From: Acinetobacter brisouii CIP 110357
GTDB lineage: Bacteria; Pseudomonadota; Gammaproteobacteria; Pseudomonadales; Moraxellaceae
NCBI RefSeq assembly: GCF_000488275.1
Contig: NZ_KI530762.1
Location: 267,536 to 331,535 of the forward strand
Direction: 5' to 3'
DNA: 64,000 bases
The notes under the pieces: generated by a model
Told to the model about the DNA's origin: nothing
The model's input: the letters and a program-made list of their open reading frames with translations, nothing else
Database searches by the model: none
Shown: one piece after another, positions 41,184 to 50,371 of the stretch
Position numbering within the stretch: the stretch's first letter is position 1
Layout: each line of letters opens with the position of its first letter
Program-made: the position numbers and the translations under genes

Positions 41184-41942
41184 ATGTGGAAAAAAATTCG
41201 TGTCACATTTTTATTGTTGGTTTTACTTGTTGTAGCAGTCAACGCTTGGCGTGATCAAAATCAAAACTGGGATCGTCCGATTGTGGTGTTGCTGCATCCT
41301 GTCAATGCTGATGGTCAAGCCACAACCGAGCAATATATTCAACATTTAACGACAGAGGCTTTTGCCAGCTCCCAGCAATTTCTGCAAGATTCCAGCACTT
41401 TATATCGCGGTAAAAAAGTCTATTTTATTTACCAGTTAGGGCATGAGTTAAAGCAGTTGCCGCCAAAAATTCCTGAAAATGCCGGTGTGCTACAAGTGAT
41501 GCTGTGGAGCCTCAAATTTCGTTATTACGCATGGCAGCAGCATACATCGCAAGATGGTCGCCCGACAGTCACCTTGTATCTCAATTATTATGATCCAGAG
41601 CAAACCACGGCATTAAAACATTCGACTGCTCTGGAGAAAGGCAGAATCGCAATGGTGAATCTGTTTGCATCGGGGCAGCAGGCAGCGCAGAATAATATTG
41701 TATTGACCCATGAGCTGCTGCATGCGTTTGGTGCAACAGATAAATACGAGCTTGCTTCTGGACAGCCGATTTACCCTTCAGGTTATGCCAATCCAGAGCA
41801 GGAGCCACGCTATCCACAGCATCAGGCTGAAATTATGGGGGGATATATTGCACTTTCAGCAACCACCAGCAAAATGCCTGAAAGCCTAGCTCAAGTCACA
41901 CTCAATAAACCCACTGCCATTGAAGTGGGGTGGACAAAATAA
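41184..41942 (+). CDS. Putative metalloprotease-like protein with HELLH motif
   Basis: I do not recognise a named family. The 252-residue protein has an uncleaved-looking N-terminal hydrophobic segment (VTFLLLVLLVVAVNAW) and a periplasmic domain. The zinc motif VLTHELLHAFGATDKYEL fits the HExxHxxG-D pattern of metzincin-like enzymes, and NLFASGQQAAQ precedes it. A conserved-looking proline-rich segment (YPSGYANPEQEPRYPQ) follows. HdeD is encoded 16 bp downstream and is probably co-transcribed. Confidence 0.75.
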   Translation: MWKKIRVTFLLLVLLVVAVNAWRDQNQNWDRPIVVLLHPVNADGQATTEQYIQHLTTEAFASSQQFLQDSSTLYRGKKVYFIYQLGHELKQLPPKIPENAGVLQVMLWSLKFRYYAWQQHTSQDGRPTVTLYLNYYDPEQTTALKHSTALEKGRIAMVNLFASGQQAAQNNIVLTHELLHAFGATDKYELASGQPIYPSGYANPEQEPRYPQHQAEIMGGYIALSATTSKMPESLAQVTLNKPTAIEVGWTK

Positions 41943-41958
41943 ATAAGAGAATAAAACT

Positions 41959-42528
41959 ATGCTTACAGTCGGAAATGATTTGATTCGTCATCAACTGCAT
42001 CAGCAACGTAAATGGTATTTGTTATTTGGCTGGTTACTGGTGTTGTTTGCGGGCATTTTGCTGTTGAGCCTGCCTTTTGCCACTTTAACGGTGGTCGTAT
42101 TGTTTGGTGGATTGATGATGCTGGCAGCGATGCTTCATGTATTGGCAGCATTCAAGTTTTTTGATGGTGGTGTGCGCTGGATGTGGTTGCTGTTTGCTGT
42201 GGTGTATTTTATCGCAGGCTTTTTGGCATTTCGTCATCCGTGGGGAACAGCCATTTTTTTAACACAGGTTGTTGGGGGTGTTTTGGTTGTGGCGGGGGTA
42301 CTTCGTGTTTTTAAGGCACTGTTATTTCGCGCGTTTCAAGGCTGGGGCTGGATTTTATTTTCAGGGTGCCTCACTTTATTGACAGGTGTTTTGATTTTAA
42401 TCAGTCCTAATGCTGCATTTTGGCTCTTGGGGCTATGCCTTGCTTTAGATTTATTGTTTCAGGGAATCAATTATTTAAGTTTGGCGGCAGTGATTCAGCG
42501 TATTCCTCCAAGTTCTGCCGACACCTAA
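41959..42528 (+). CDS. HdeD/DUF308 family membrane protein
   Basis: A 189-residue protein that is nearly all membrane-spanning, with about six helices in three pairs (WYLLFGWLLVLFAGILLLSL, VVLFGGLMMLAAMLHVLAA, WMWLLFAVVYFIAGFLAF, and so on). The repeated pattern is that of HdeD, linked to acid resistance in enteric bacteria. The role here is not shown. It lies 16 bp after the HELLH protein gene. Confidence 0.85.
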   Translation: MLTVGNDLIRHQLHQQRKWYLLFGWLLVLFAGILLLSLPFATLTVVVLFGGLMMLAAMLHVLAAFKFFDGGVRWMWLLFAVVYFIAGFLAFRHPWGTAIFLTQVVGGVLVVAGVLRVFKALLFRAFQGWGWILFSGCLTLLTGVLILISPNAAFWLLGLCLALDLLFQGINYLSLAAVIQRIPPSSADT

Positions 42529-42827
42529 TTGTCGATTGATTATCTGAGATTAATTTAAAATAAAAAAACAGGCGATCTTGATCTCGCTTTTGGATGAAGC
42601 CCGTGAAACTGTGAGCGAGCTTCAGCTGCATTTTTACAAGCTATCAAGAGTATCCTGAAAATCTTTGTATTTGCTTTGAAATGAATGTCTAGCGATTCAT
42701 TTCATCGGTATGCGGTGTATTTTTTTGCTTATTATATAGACAATATGCTGATTCACTTTTAGATTGATAATGATTTAAAAATTTTGATCGCAGATTCTAA
42801 ATTCTGGTGTTGGTTAGGAGCATAGGT
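42529..42827. other. Gap between hdeD-like and CYTH-CHAD genes
   Basis: About 300 bp, AT-rich, without a gene or a clear hairpin. A TTAGGAG ribosome-binding site for the next gene lies at 42814-42820. Confidence 0.4.
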
Positions 42828-44288
42828 ATGGTTGAAATCGAATTAAAGTTTCAAGTACCCATGATTCACCGTGTTGATGTTTCTCAGGTATTCCACAACA
42901 AAAATGCCCAGCCGATCCATGTAAAAACCCAATATTACGACACTGCTGAGTGCAAATTGTCTGCTGCCAAATTGCAGTTACAGTTGGTTTTACAAGCGAA
43001 TCACTGGATACAGACTTTGATCTGTGAAGATGCCAAGCATCTCGGTTATCTAGAGCATCAAGTGAGTTTGGGGGAAACCGATGCTCCACATGTGGATGTT
43101 ACATTGCATCAGGGGACGCCAGCAGGTGCGATTCTGTTTGAAGTTTTGGGTGATGAAACGCAGGCATTAACCCTACAATTTGAAACGGATATTGTTCGTA
43201 CATTGCACAATATTGAGGATCAAGACAGTCAGATCGAAGTTGCGCTTGATGTAGGCGAAATCCGTACTGAAAAAGATCATCTTCCCATCTATGAACTTAA
43301 ATTTGAACTCAAAACGGGTTCAGTCAATCGGCTATTTTCATTGGTGACTGATTGGGTACAGCGCTATGAATTATGGCTCGACATCCGCAGCAAGGCTGCA
43401 CTCGGTGGTCAGTTACGACAAGGACTCAAAGCTTTGCCAGCTATACAGGCGTGTAATCCTGTACTTGTAAACAAATTACCCGTCGAAATTGCTTTACGTG
43501 AAATGATTGCAAGTTGTCTACAGCAGATTTTGCCAAATATTGCGGAAATGATGACTGAATCAAATGAAGCTGAACATGTGCATCAGGCACGTGTAGGGAT
43601 TCGCCGTTTACGTAGTGCCTTACGTGTTTTTGGTCATTGGTCTAAACAGACTGATCAGACTTGGGAAGTGACTTTAAAAACGCTGTTTAATCAATTGGGT
43701 ACTATTCGCGATCGTGATGCTTTGGAAGAAAAACTGCTGCCTAGGTTACGTGCAGCAGGTGCGCCTTATGTTAAGTTGCCGATTCAACCGCATCAGGAGG
43801 AAAAGCACACTTTCAAAGATCCTTCTTATACGACATTATGGCTGGCGATGATTCAATTTATTCAAGTCCCGTCAGATAGTCAGCATGAGCAGAACATTGA
43901 CGATGACTTGACCGAACTGTCCAGTGCAGAGATTAAACACATGCATCGGCAGTTGTTAAAAGATGCTGAAAACTGTTTGAATTTAAACGATATGATGTGG
44001 CATCGTATGCGTAAGCGATTGAAACGTTTGCGTTATTGTGTTGAATTTATATCTTCTTTATATGATAAAAAACAGGTTCGACAATACCTGAATGCTCTAA
44101 GCCCTGTTCAGGATATTTTAGGGCAATACAATGATGTCCTGATTGCTGAAGCATTGTTTAAACAACAGGTAGAACAGCATCCACAAGCTTGGTTTGCTTT
44201 AGGCTGGTTGGCAGCCCATCGTGAACAGTTACGGCTAGAATCTGCTTCAGCTTTACAGCAGCTTCAATATGCCAAGGTCTTCTGGTAA
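42828..44288 (+). CDS. CYTH and CHAD domain protein (inorganic triphosphatase-like)
   Basis: A 486-residue cytoplasmic protein. The CYTH tunnel domain (about 1-200) begins with the metal/triphosphate motif EIELKF and contains QYYDTAECKL. The CHAD domain (about 215-480) has the histidine/arginine-rich helices VHQARVGIRRLRSALRVFG and RKRLKRLRYCVEF. CYTH enzymes hydrolyse inorganic triphosphate; CHAD domains bind polyphosphate. The start is the ATG at 42828, preceded by TAGGAG. It stands alone. Confidence 0.9.
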   Translation: MVEIELKFQVPMIHRVDVSQVFHNKNAQPIHVKTQYYDTAECKLSAAKLQLQLVLQANHWIQTLICEDAKHLGYLEHQVSLGETDAPHVDVTLHQGTPAGAILFEVLGDETQALTLQFETDIVRTLHNIEDQDSQIEVALDVGEIRTEKDHLPIYELKFELKTGSVNRLFSLVTDWVQRYELWLDIRSKAALGGQLRQGLKALPAIQACNPVLVNKLPVEIALREMIASCLQQILPNIAEMMTESNEAEHVHQARVGIRRLRSALRVFGHWSKQTDQTWEVTLKTLFNQLGTIRDRDALEEKLLPRLRAAGAPYVKLPIQPHQEEKHTFKDPSYTTLWLAMIQFIQVPSDSQHEQNIDDDLTELSSAEIKHMHRQLLKDAENCLNLNDMMWHRMRKRLKRLRYCVEFISSLYDKKQVRQYLNALSPVQDILGQYNDVLIAEALFKQQVEQHPQAWFALGWLAAHREQLRLESASALQQLQYAKVFW

Positions 44289-44514
44289 GTACTTTAGCCA
44301 CAAAAACCAGTAAGGTCGGTCGTTATTAACGACTTGTTTTTATATGAAAATACAACAAAGAAAGGCAAGGGATCAATTGGGCACAGCTGTGCTTGCATCC
44401 TAGATATAACAAATGTTGGCTATGGTCTTTGCTGTAGTGGCATAAGTTCCTCACAGCAATAGAGGCGAGTTTGTTAAACTATAGCAAATACCTGATTGAA
44501 CCTATGATGTTTGC

Positions 44515-46491
44515 ATGAGCCTTGATACCCTGATCGCAGAGTTAAATCCCCAACAAAAACAGGCTGCAACCACAACCGCAGCACACTGTCTGGTTTTGGC
44601 AGGGGCAGGCTGTGGCAAAACCAAAACCATTGTTGCGCGAGCGGCTTATCTGATTGCGCAGGGTACACCTGCCAACCAAATTCAGATTTTGACCTTTACT
44701 CGCCGCGCAGCCAGTGAAATTGTGACCCGAGTCGAGCAATATCTGGGTGCAGCCGCGCAAGGTTTACGTGCCTCAACTTTTCATACTTTCTGTATGTATC
44801 TGTTACGACGTAATCCGCAAGCGTTTGGATTGACCCAGTTTAGTATTATTGACCGAGATGATCAGTTGATGATGTTTCGGTTATTGCGTGGTAAAGGTCG
44901 CGATAATATTTTGCCCAAAGCAGCTCAATTATGTGACCTGTATTCATTTGCACGAAATACTCGAATCAAGCTTTCTGAGGCTTTAGTGCAACAATTGCCA
45001 GAAGCATTGCCGTATCAGGCGGAAATTGCAGAGGTAATGCGCCAGTACGAACAGCGCAAGCAGGAGCGTAATTACCTTGATTATGATGATATTTTAGCGA
45101 TTGTGGCAGGGCATTTGCAGCAGTCACCTGCATTGGTGGATTGGGTCAGCCGACTGTGTTCGGTGATGCTGGTCGATGAAATGCAGGATACCAATCCATT
45201 GCAATGGTCATTGTTGGAACCTTTGATCGGGCGAGTGCAATTGTTCTGTGTTGGTGATGATGCCCAGTCGATTTATGGGTTTCGTGGGGCAGACTTTGAA
45301 AATATTCATCATTTCAAAACACGTGTTCCCGATGCTCAAGTGCTGACTTTAGAGCAGAATTACCGCTCTACACAGGAAATTCTGGATTTATCTAACTGGT
45401 TGTTAAAAAATAGCCCGATTGAATATAACAAGCAGTTGAGTGCACATCGGGGTGCAGGACAGAAACCACATTTACATGTTTTTCCGAATGAGTTTGAAGA
45501 AGCCAACTGGATTGCCCAAGATTTAAAACAGCGCTATCAGCAAGATACGGCATGGAATCAGCACATGGTTTTGGTGCGCTCCTCCTATGCTGCGCGGTAT
45601 CTTGAAAGTGCATTTATTAAAATGGCGATTCCTTATCGTTTTATTGGCGGAACCAAGCTGCTGGAAGCTGCACATGTCAAAGACTTGCTGAGCTTGCTGC
45701 GAGTTGCTGCCAACCCGCAAGATGATATTGCATGGATGCGGTTTTTAACCTTATGGAATGGTGTCGGTGATGTCGGTGCCAGCCGACTGACCAGCGAGCT
45801 GATCGCTTTGGATAGTTTAGAGGCACGATGTGCACGCTTGGAACTACATGGCAAAGTGTCACCAGCCGCGATTTTAATTTTAAAACAGCTCTCGATATTA
45901 CAGCATGAAGTACAACAGTGTATTGGCTTGGCAGTGGATGCCTTGACTGAACAGCTGGCACAGAATTATCAAAATCAGGACTGGGCGCGCCGTGTCAAAG
46001 ATTTTGATTTGGTGAAGCAACTGGCACAAAAACATGGGGCTTTGGGCGAATTTCTTGAAGAATATGTCCTCGAACCGATTTCTGTCTCAGAAGTGGAGCG
46101 GGCAAGTGATCAGGATGTCGTGACCCTGATTACGGTGCATTCAGCAAAAGGCACCGAGCAACAGGTGTGTTATGTGCCACATTTAACGGTCAATCAGTAT
46201 CCGCATGCACGCGCTCAGGGTGATTTTGATGCTGTTGAAGAAGAGCGACGTGTATTGTATGTCGCGTTAACACGTGCAAAAAATGAATTAATTTTAACCA
46301 AGCAGGATTTAAATCACTGGGCATACGATCAAACCGATGAGCTTGGGCGTAAAATTAGCAGTTATTTCTTGAATGATTTGCCCTTATCACTGGTGAATGT
46401 TGAAGCGCATAAGCGGATACCCGCAGCCCAGACGGGATTCTCCCAGAAAAAACCACCAACCCGTATTACATTTGGCCTGGATTTTGACTAA
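44515..46491 (+). CDS. UvrD/Rep-type superfamily 1 DNA helicase
   Basis: A 658-residue SF1A helicase. Walker A AGAGCGKT is at 29-36 (Lys35), motif Ia is LTFTRRAASEI, motif II is VDEMQDT, motif III is CVGDDAQSIYGFRGA, motif IV is LEQNYRST, motif V is TVHSAKGTE and motif VI is VALTRAKNE. It is shorter than UvrD (about 720) with a brief C-terminal tail, and motif II has Met where UvrD has Tyr or Phe. It probably acts in repair or replication restart. It is not identical to Rep or UvrD, so no symbol is given. Confidence 0.9.
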   Translation: MSLDTLIAELNPQQKQAATTTAAHCLVLAGAGCGKTKTIVARAAYLIAQGTPANQIQILTFTRRAASEIVTRVEQYLGAAAQGLRASTFHTFCMYLLRRNPQAFGLTQFSIIDRDDQLMMFRLLRGKGRDNILPKAAQLCDLYSFARNTRIKLSEALVQQLPEALPYQAEIAEVMRQYEQRKQERNYLDYDDILAIVAGHLQQSPALVDWVSRLCSVMLVDEMQDTNPLQWSLLEPLIGRVQLFCVGDDAQSIYGFRGADFENIHHFKTRVPDAQVLTLEQNYRSTQEILDLSNWLLKNSPIEYNKQLSAHRGAGQKPHLHVFPNEFEEANWIAQDLKQRYQQDTAWNQHMVLVRSSYAARYLESAFIKMAIPYRFIGGTKLLEAAHVKDLLSLLRVAANPQDDIAWMRFLTLWNGVGDVGASRLTSELIALDSLEARCARLELHGKVSPAAILILKQLSILQHEVQQCIGLAVDALTEQLAQNYQNQDWARRVKDFDLVKQLAQKHGALGEFLEEYVLEPISVSEVERASDQDVVTLITVHSAKGTEQQVCYVPHLTVNQYPHARAQGDFDAVEEERRVLYVALTRAKNELILTKQDLNHWAYDQTDELGRKISSYFLNDLPLSLVNVEAHKRIPAAQTGFSQKKPPTRITFGLDFD

Positions 46492-46542
46492 GCGTCAAAG
46501 ACATTCAGGCAGTTATTTAATTCACCATCAAAAGGTTTATAC

Positions 46543-46782
46543 ATGAAAATTTTAGTTCGTAACTTGGAACGCTCGATTACTCAAGCTGAGCTGCTGGAAT
46601 TATTTGAGCAATACGGTCAGGTCGATTCTTGCGTGATTGTCATGGATCAGGCTACAGGAAAATCCAAAGGTTTCGGCTTTGTGGAAATGCCACATGCCCG
46701 AGATGCCATCAAAGCCATTAAAGGTTTAAATACCTTGAAACTTAAAGGTGTTGGTATTCGTGTGAAAGCCGCAGAAGAATAA
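46543..46782 (+). CDS. RNA-recognition-motif (RRM) protein
   Basis: A 79-residue protein consisting of a single RRM fold. RNP2 is KILVRNL and RNP1 is KSKGFGFVEM, with aromatics at the RNA-stacking positions. Single-RRM proteins of this kind occur in cyanobacteria and some Gammaproteobacteria and bind single-stranded RNA; targets here are unknown. It lies 51 bp after the helicase gene and has its own terminator. Confidence 0.92.
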   Translation: MKILVRNLERSITQAELLELFEQYGQVDSCVIVMDQATGKSKGFGFVEMPHARDAIKAIKGLNTLKLKGVGIRVKAAEE

Positions 46783-46793
46783 GCCAGTATTGA

Positions 46794-46824
46794 AAAAGGA
46801 AGGTATTTAAACCTTCTTTTTTTC
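46794..46824 (+). terminator. Terminator of the RRM gene
   Basis: GAAGGT (46799-46804) pairs with ACCTTC (46811-46816) around ATTTAA, followed by seven T residues. Confidence 0.85.
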
Positions 46825-46912
46825 TATAAAAACATGAAAAAACTATATTCAAAGCACAGTACTGGCGCTAATCTATGAACAGGTTATCTTAGATTATTGA
46901 AAGGGAATCATT

Positions 46913-47416
46913 ATGTCACGTGTTGCTCGCTACCATGCCGATCGTACCAATCAAAAATTATATTTTGCGCGTTTAGCATGTTTGCAAGCAGAACAAACTG
47001 ATCATGTTCAACAAGTTCAGGCATATCGTGAAGCTGCAGTGTTTCATTTACATGGTGCGATTCTGGCATTTTTACAGGAACTGGTTCGTTATTATCGTTT
47101 GAATGACATGCAGCCAACCTTAAAGTCGATTGAAGAGCATATGGCAGAAAAAGGGCAGGTATCACCTGAAGTGACTGTCATGCAACAATTAGCCCGAGAT
47201 GGTTTTATTGCAGAGCTAAAACACGCTTACCGTATGTGTCAGTATGCGCCTGAACCGACTGCTCCAGCACCTGAGCAGGAAACATCATCCAATTTAATTA
47301 TCAAAGTGACTCAAGGACCTCAGTCATGGTTGCCAGACATTGAAATTTTGCGTGAATGGCATCGGGAGTTAAGCCGCCTGATCGATGGTTTTCGTAATGA
47401 AATGGTCGAATTTTAA
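46913..47416 (+). CDS. DUF6586-like hypothetical protein
   Basis: A 167-residue soluble, mostly helical protein. Its N-terminus (RTNQKLYFARLACLQAEQ, then AYREAAVFHLHGAILAFLQEL) matches what I recall as DUF6586, a Pseudomonadales family often near topA. No catalytic motif is seen. A linker rich in Pro, Ala and Glu (about 118-128) separates it from a C-terminal segment. The start ATG has AAAGGGAA upstream. The function is unknown. Confidence 0.75.
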   Translation: MSRVARYHADRTNQKLYFARLACLQAEQTDHVQQVQAYREAAVFHLHGAILAFLQELVRYYRLNDMQPTLKSIEEHMAEKGQVSPEVTVMQQLARDGFIAELKHAYRMCQYAPEPTAPAPEQETSSNLIIKVTQGPQSWLPDIEILREWHRELSRLIDGFRNEMVEF

Positions 47417-47491
47417 CACCTTGAATTTTGCATTTTTGCACCGATATAAGTTAGTGTAAATCTTTGCATTTCTGGTGCGTATGGAGGTCGT

Positions 47492-47770
47492 ATGTCTATA
47501 CAGCAATTGAAAGAGTTATTTGGTAATCAGGACGCGGTTCTTGAGCTTGTACAGCTAGAAAATGGTGAGTTGGCACTACGTAATGCGGGCTCCGAAAATG
47601 CACCTCTAGTTACGATTCAGTTTAATGATGAAGTGCGTGCATTGCTTGGTGAGAACACGGCTATGGTTGCACAGCACATGATTCAGGCAGCACTTTTGGG
47701 GCTGATTGAAAAACAGGCGAACCAATGGCAGGCTGAAGTAATGGATGAACCCCCGAAAATCTTCAGTTAA
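47492..47770 (+). CDS. Small acidic hypothetical protein
   Basis: A 92-residue acidic soluble protein with a GGAGG ribosome-binding site before the ATG. Its sequence (LKELFGNQDAVLELVQLENGELALRNAG, with VTIQFNDEVRALLG) suggests a small alpha/beta fold. I do not recognise a family. It is followed immediately by a strong terminator shared with the convergent antiporter gene. Confidence 0.75.
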   Translation: MSIQQLKELFGNQDAVLELVQLENGELALRNAGSENAPLVTIQFNDEVRALLGENTAMVAQHMIQAALLGLIEKQANQWQAEVMDEPPKIFS

Positions 47771-47784
47771 TTTCAAATCCATAT

Positions 47785-47817
47785 AAAAAACGTACAGTCA
47801 ACACTGTACGTTTTTTT
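47785..47817. terminator. Bidirectional terminator (small acidic protein / antiporter gene)
   Basis: A perfect stem, AAAAAACGTACAGT (47785-47798) with ACTGTACGTTTTTTT (47803-47817), around CAAC. It is suited to both strands. Confidence 0.92.
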
Positions 47818-47848
47818 ATATCCATATCACAGTATAGAGTTTTAATAT

Positions 47849-49558
47849 CTAATGCTGATGCGCCAGTTCAATCTGATGCAAAATATGCTTGCTCATATTG
47901 ATGGCCATTTCTTCCTTGGCATAAAACACCTCGCCAATCGCATCCGCCCGAATCACTTCAGCTTCTTCTTTATTTTCAGCGCAAACCAAAACCTGAATTT
48001 GAGGGTTAAGCTGTTTGGCAATATCGACAATACGGTGAATGTCGAGAATATCCATCGGCGATATAATCAGCATACGGGCATGCATGATATGGGCTTGGAT
48101 GAGAACGCTAGGCTCAGTCGCAGCACCACTGACTGCCGCAATCTCTTTTCCTCGCAGTTTTTCTACAATTTCACGATTTTCTTCGGCAATCACGACTTTA
48201 ATATTTTGTTCCATTAATGTTTTGGTAACACGTCGCCCAACTTCGCCATAGCCCACAATTACGACTTGATCCCGCAAATAAGATTGATCCATTTCATCGG
48301 GCAACATTGCAAGAGGGTCGCTGCTACGTTCGAGTAACCGAGCCAGATGCGAACGTGCTCGAATCCAGCGTTGGGCTGGTTCAATTGCTGAAAATACAAA
48401 TGAATTTAAGGTAATCGAGAACAAAGCACCTGCCAAAATCAGGTTTTGCGCTGAGGTGGTTAATAACCCTAAGGAAATACCGAGCGTTGCAAGAATAAAT
48501 GAAAATTCGCCAATTTGTGCCAGACTTGCTCCAACAGTTAGTGCGGTATTGATCGGATAGCGGAAAAACAGCACAAGACCCATCGCTGCGAGGGTTTTTC
48601 CCAACATGATAATCGCAACAACAGCCAAAATATGTAAAGGCTGCTCGACGATAATATGCGGGTCAAACAGCATGCCAACAGACACGAAAAATAAAATAGA
48701 AAAAACTTCACGCAGGGGGAGAGTTTCTTCTTCGGCACGGTGACTAAAATCAGACTCCTTGACCACCATTCCTGCAAAGAATGCCCCTAAAGCCATGGAT
48801 ACCCCAAAAATGGCGTAAGAACCGTAGGCAATCGACACGGCACAGGCAACCACAGTCAGGGTAAATAACTCACGAGAGCCTAAGCGTACAACAAACTGCA
48901 TGATCATCGGCACAAGGCGCTTACCAATAATCAGCATAAAGGCAATAAAGCCTGCAACTTTGAGTAATGTTAGCCCAAGTGTTAGCCAAATGCTGGTTGA
49001 TGCTACATGACCATGATCTAACGCTTTACCTCCCAGCAAAACAGCAGTTGCGGGCAAAATCACCAGAACCAAGACCATGACCAAATCTTCGACCAAGAGC
49101 CAGCCTACAGCGATTTTACCATTCACAGATTCGAGTAATCCCTGATCGCTGAGTGCTTTAAGCAGGACAACAGTACTTGCGCATGACAGGCTCAGACCAA
49201 ATACCAACGCTGAGCCAAAAGACCATCCCCAGAACATGGCAACAGCCAGTCCGAGCAACGTTGCAACAGCAATTTGCAAGATAGCACCAGGTAAAGCAAT
49301 GCGTCTCACTTGGAGTAAATCCTTGAGCGAGAAATGCATACCCACGCCAAACATTAAAAACATGACGCCTAGTTCAGCCAGTTGGTTGGCAAGACCTAAA
49401 TCAGCTTCAATACCTGGAGTATTGGGACTAATTAAAATCCCTGCGATTAAATAACCGATGAGTGGAGGGAGTCGTAGTCGTGCAGAGATATAGCCACACA
49501 ATAACGCTAGACCAAAACCCACAGCGAGTAAAACAATCAGGTCAACATTATGCGGCAC
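47849..49558 (-). CDS. Kef-type cation:proton antiporter (CPA2, YbaL-like)
   Basis: A 569-residue inner-membrane transporter. About 12-13 transmembrane helices occupy residues 1-395 (LPPLIGYLIAGILISP, ELGVMFLMFGVGMHFSL, ASTVVLLKALSDQGLL). A cytoplasmic NAD-binding TrkA-N domain follows (about 415-535: VVIVGYGEVGRRVTKTL). It resembles YbaL and KefB/C, which exchange potassium or sodium for protons. No ancillary KefF/KefG-type quinone reductase gene lies next to it. Confidence 0.88.
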   Translation of the reverse strand: MPHNVDLIVLLAVGFGLALLCGYISARLRLPPLIGYLIAGILISPNTPGIEADLGLANQLAELGVMFLMFGVGMHFSLKDLLQVRRIALPGAILQIAVATLLGLAVAMFWGWSFGSALVFGLSLSCASTVVLLKALSDQGLLESVNGKIAVGWLLVEDLVMVLVLVILPATAVLLGGKALDHGHVASTSIWLTLGLTLLKVAGFIAFMLIIGKRLVPMIMQFVVRLGSRELFTLTVVACAVSIAYGSYAIFGVSMALGAFFAGMVVKESDFSHRAEEETLPLREVFSILFFVSVGMLFDPHIIVEQPLHILAVVAIIMLGKTLAAMGLVLFFRYPINTALTVGASLAQIGEFSFILATLGISLGLLTTSAQNLILAGALFSITLNSFVFSAIEPAQRWIRARSHLARLLERSSDPLAMLPDEMDQSYLRDQVVIVGYGEVGRRVTKTLMEQNIKVVIAEENREIVEKLRGKEIAAVSGAATEPSVLIQAHIMHARMLIISPMDILDIHRIVDIAKQLNPQIQVLVCAENKEEAEVIRADAIGEVFYAKEEMAINMSKHILHQIELAHQH

Positions 49559-49757
49559 AACTGGCTCCTCAAAAGTGTGAGAAAAAGAAAAAAGATATAA
49601 ATGAAAGATGAGGTTTGTTTCGCCAGCCTATCTGCTTGCCCCCGTACAGGATTGAAACAGATTTCAATTTTGTGCAGAGAGAAAAATAGAGAAGGTGTAA
49701 ATTATTGTGAAAAAACCTATTTTATAGATATTAACCATAACCTTAAAAAAAAGGCAA

Positions 49758-49787
49758 AAAAAACGACTCCAATAGGAGTCGTTTTTT
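49758..49787 (-). terminator. Terminator of rpmB-rpmG
   Basis: A perfect stem CGACTCC/GGAGTCG around AATA with six-base A and T flanks, 13 bp past the rpmG stop codon. Confidence 0.92.
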
Positions 49788-49799
49788 CGAAAACTAAAA

Positions 49800-49955
49800 T
49801 TATTTGATTTTAGCTTCTTTGAAAATAACGTGTTGACGGATTTTTGGATCAAATTTTTTGATTTCCATTTTTTCCGGCATAGTACGTTTGTTCTTCGTAG
49901 TCGTATAGAAATAACCTGTACCTGCTGAAGAAACTAGGCGAATTTTGTCACGCAT
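49800..49955 (-). CDS. rpmG: 50S ribosomal protein L33
   Basis: A 51-residue ribosomal protein ([19 protein letters not shown], then [17 protein letters not shown], then [12 protein letters not shown]). It lies 12 bp downstream of rpmB, the usual order, and is followed by a strong terminator. It has no CxxC zinc motifs, so it is the zinc-independent form. Confidence 0.96.
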
Positions 49956-49967
49956 TACGATGACTCC

Positions 49968-50204
49968 TTAGATCTTTTGACCTTGAGCACGAAGATCAGC
50001 TACAACCTTTTCAATGCCCAATTTGTCGATGATACGCATACCCTTAGTAGACAAACGAATACGTACAAAACGTTTTTCGCTTTCTAACCAAAAACGGTGG
50101 TGGTGCAGGTTCGGCTCGAACCGGCGCTTGGTTTTGTTGTTTGCGTGTGAGACGTTGTTACCAACGACTGGACGCTTGCCGGTAACTTGGCAAACCTTAG
50201 ACAT
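49968..50204 (-). CDS. rpmB: 50S ribosomal protein L28
   Basis: A 78-residue ribosomal protein starting [20 protein letters not shown] at the ATG at 50204; the frame is open 19 codons further upstream but the family start is clear. It also contains [17 protein letters not shown] and ends in the usual basic/helical C-terminus. It is the first gene of rpmB-rpmG. The CxxC zinc pairs are absent. Confidence 0.97.
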   Translation of the reverse strand: MSKVCQVTGKRPVVGNNVSHANNKTKRRFEPNLHHHRFWLESEKRFVRIRLSTKGMRIIDKLGIEKVVADLRAQGQKI

Positions 50205-50371
50205 GGTGGAACTCCATTGATGATTTAGCCAACAGCAAGCCTGTGGCCAGTCATAAAACAAACAGATTGAATTTATTCAAGGGGCGTTTTATACCAAAAA
50301 TGCGATTAAAAGACAAGCAATTTTGTTTAAAACACCACATGACTTGAAACGATAGCTCATGCCTTGATCAT

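Noticed and set aside
49601..49807. 68-codon plus-strand frame upstream of the antiporter gene
   Set aside because: It runs through the rpmG terminator and into the end of rpmG; the translation is lysine-rich because of the A-runs.
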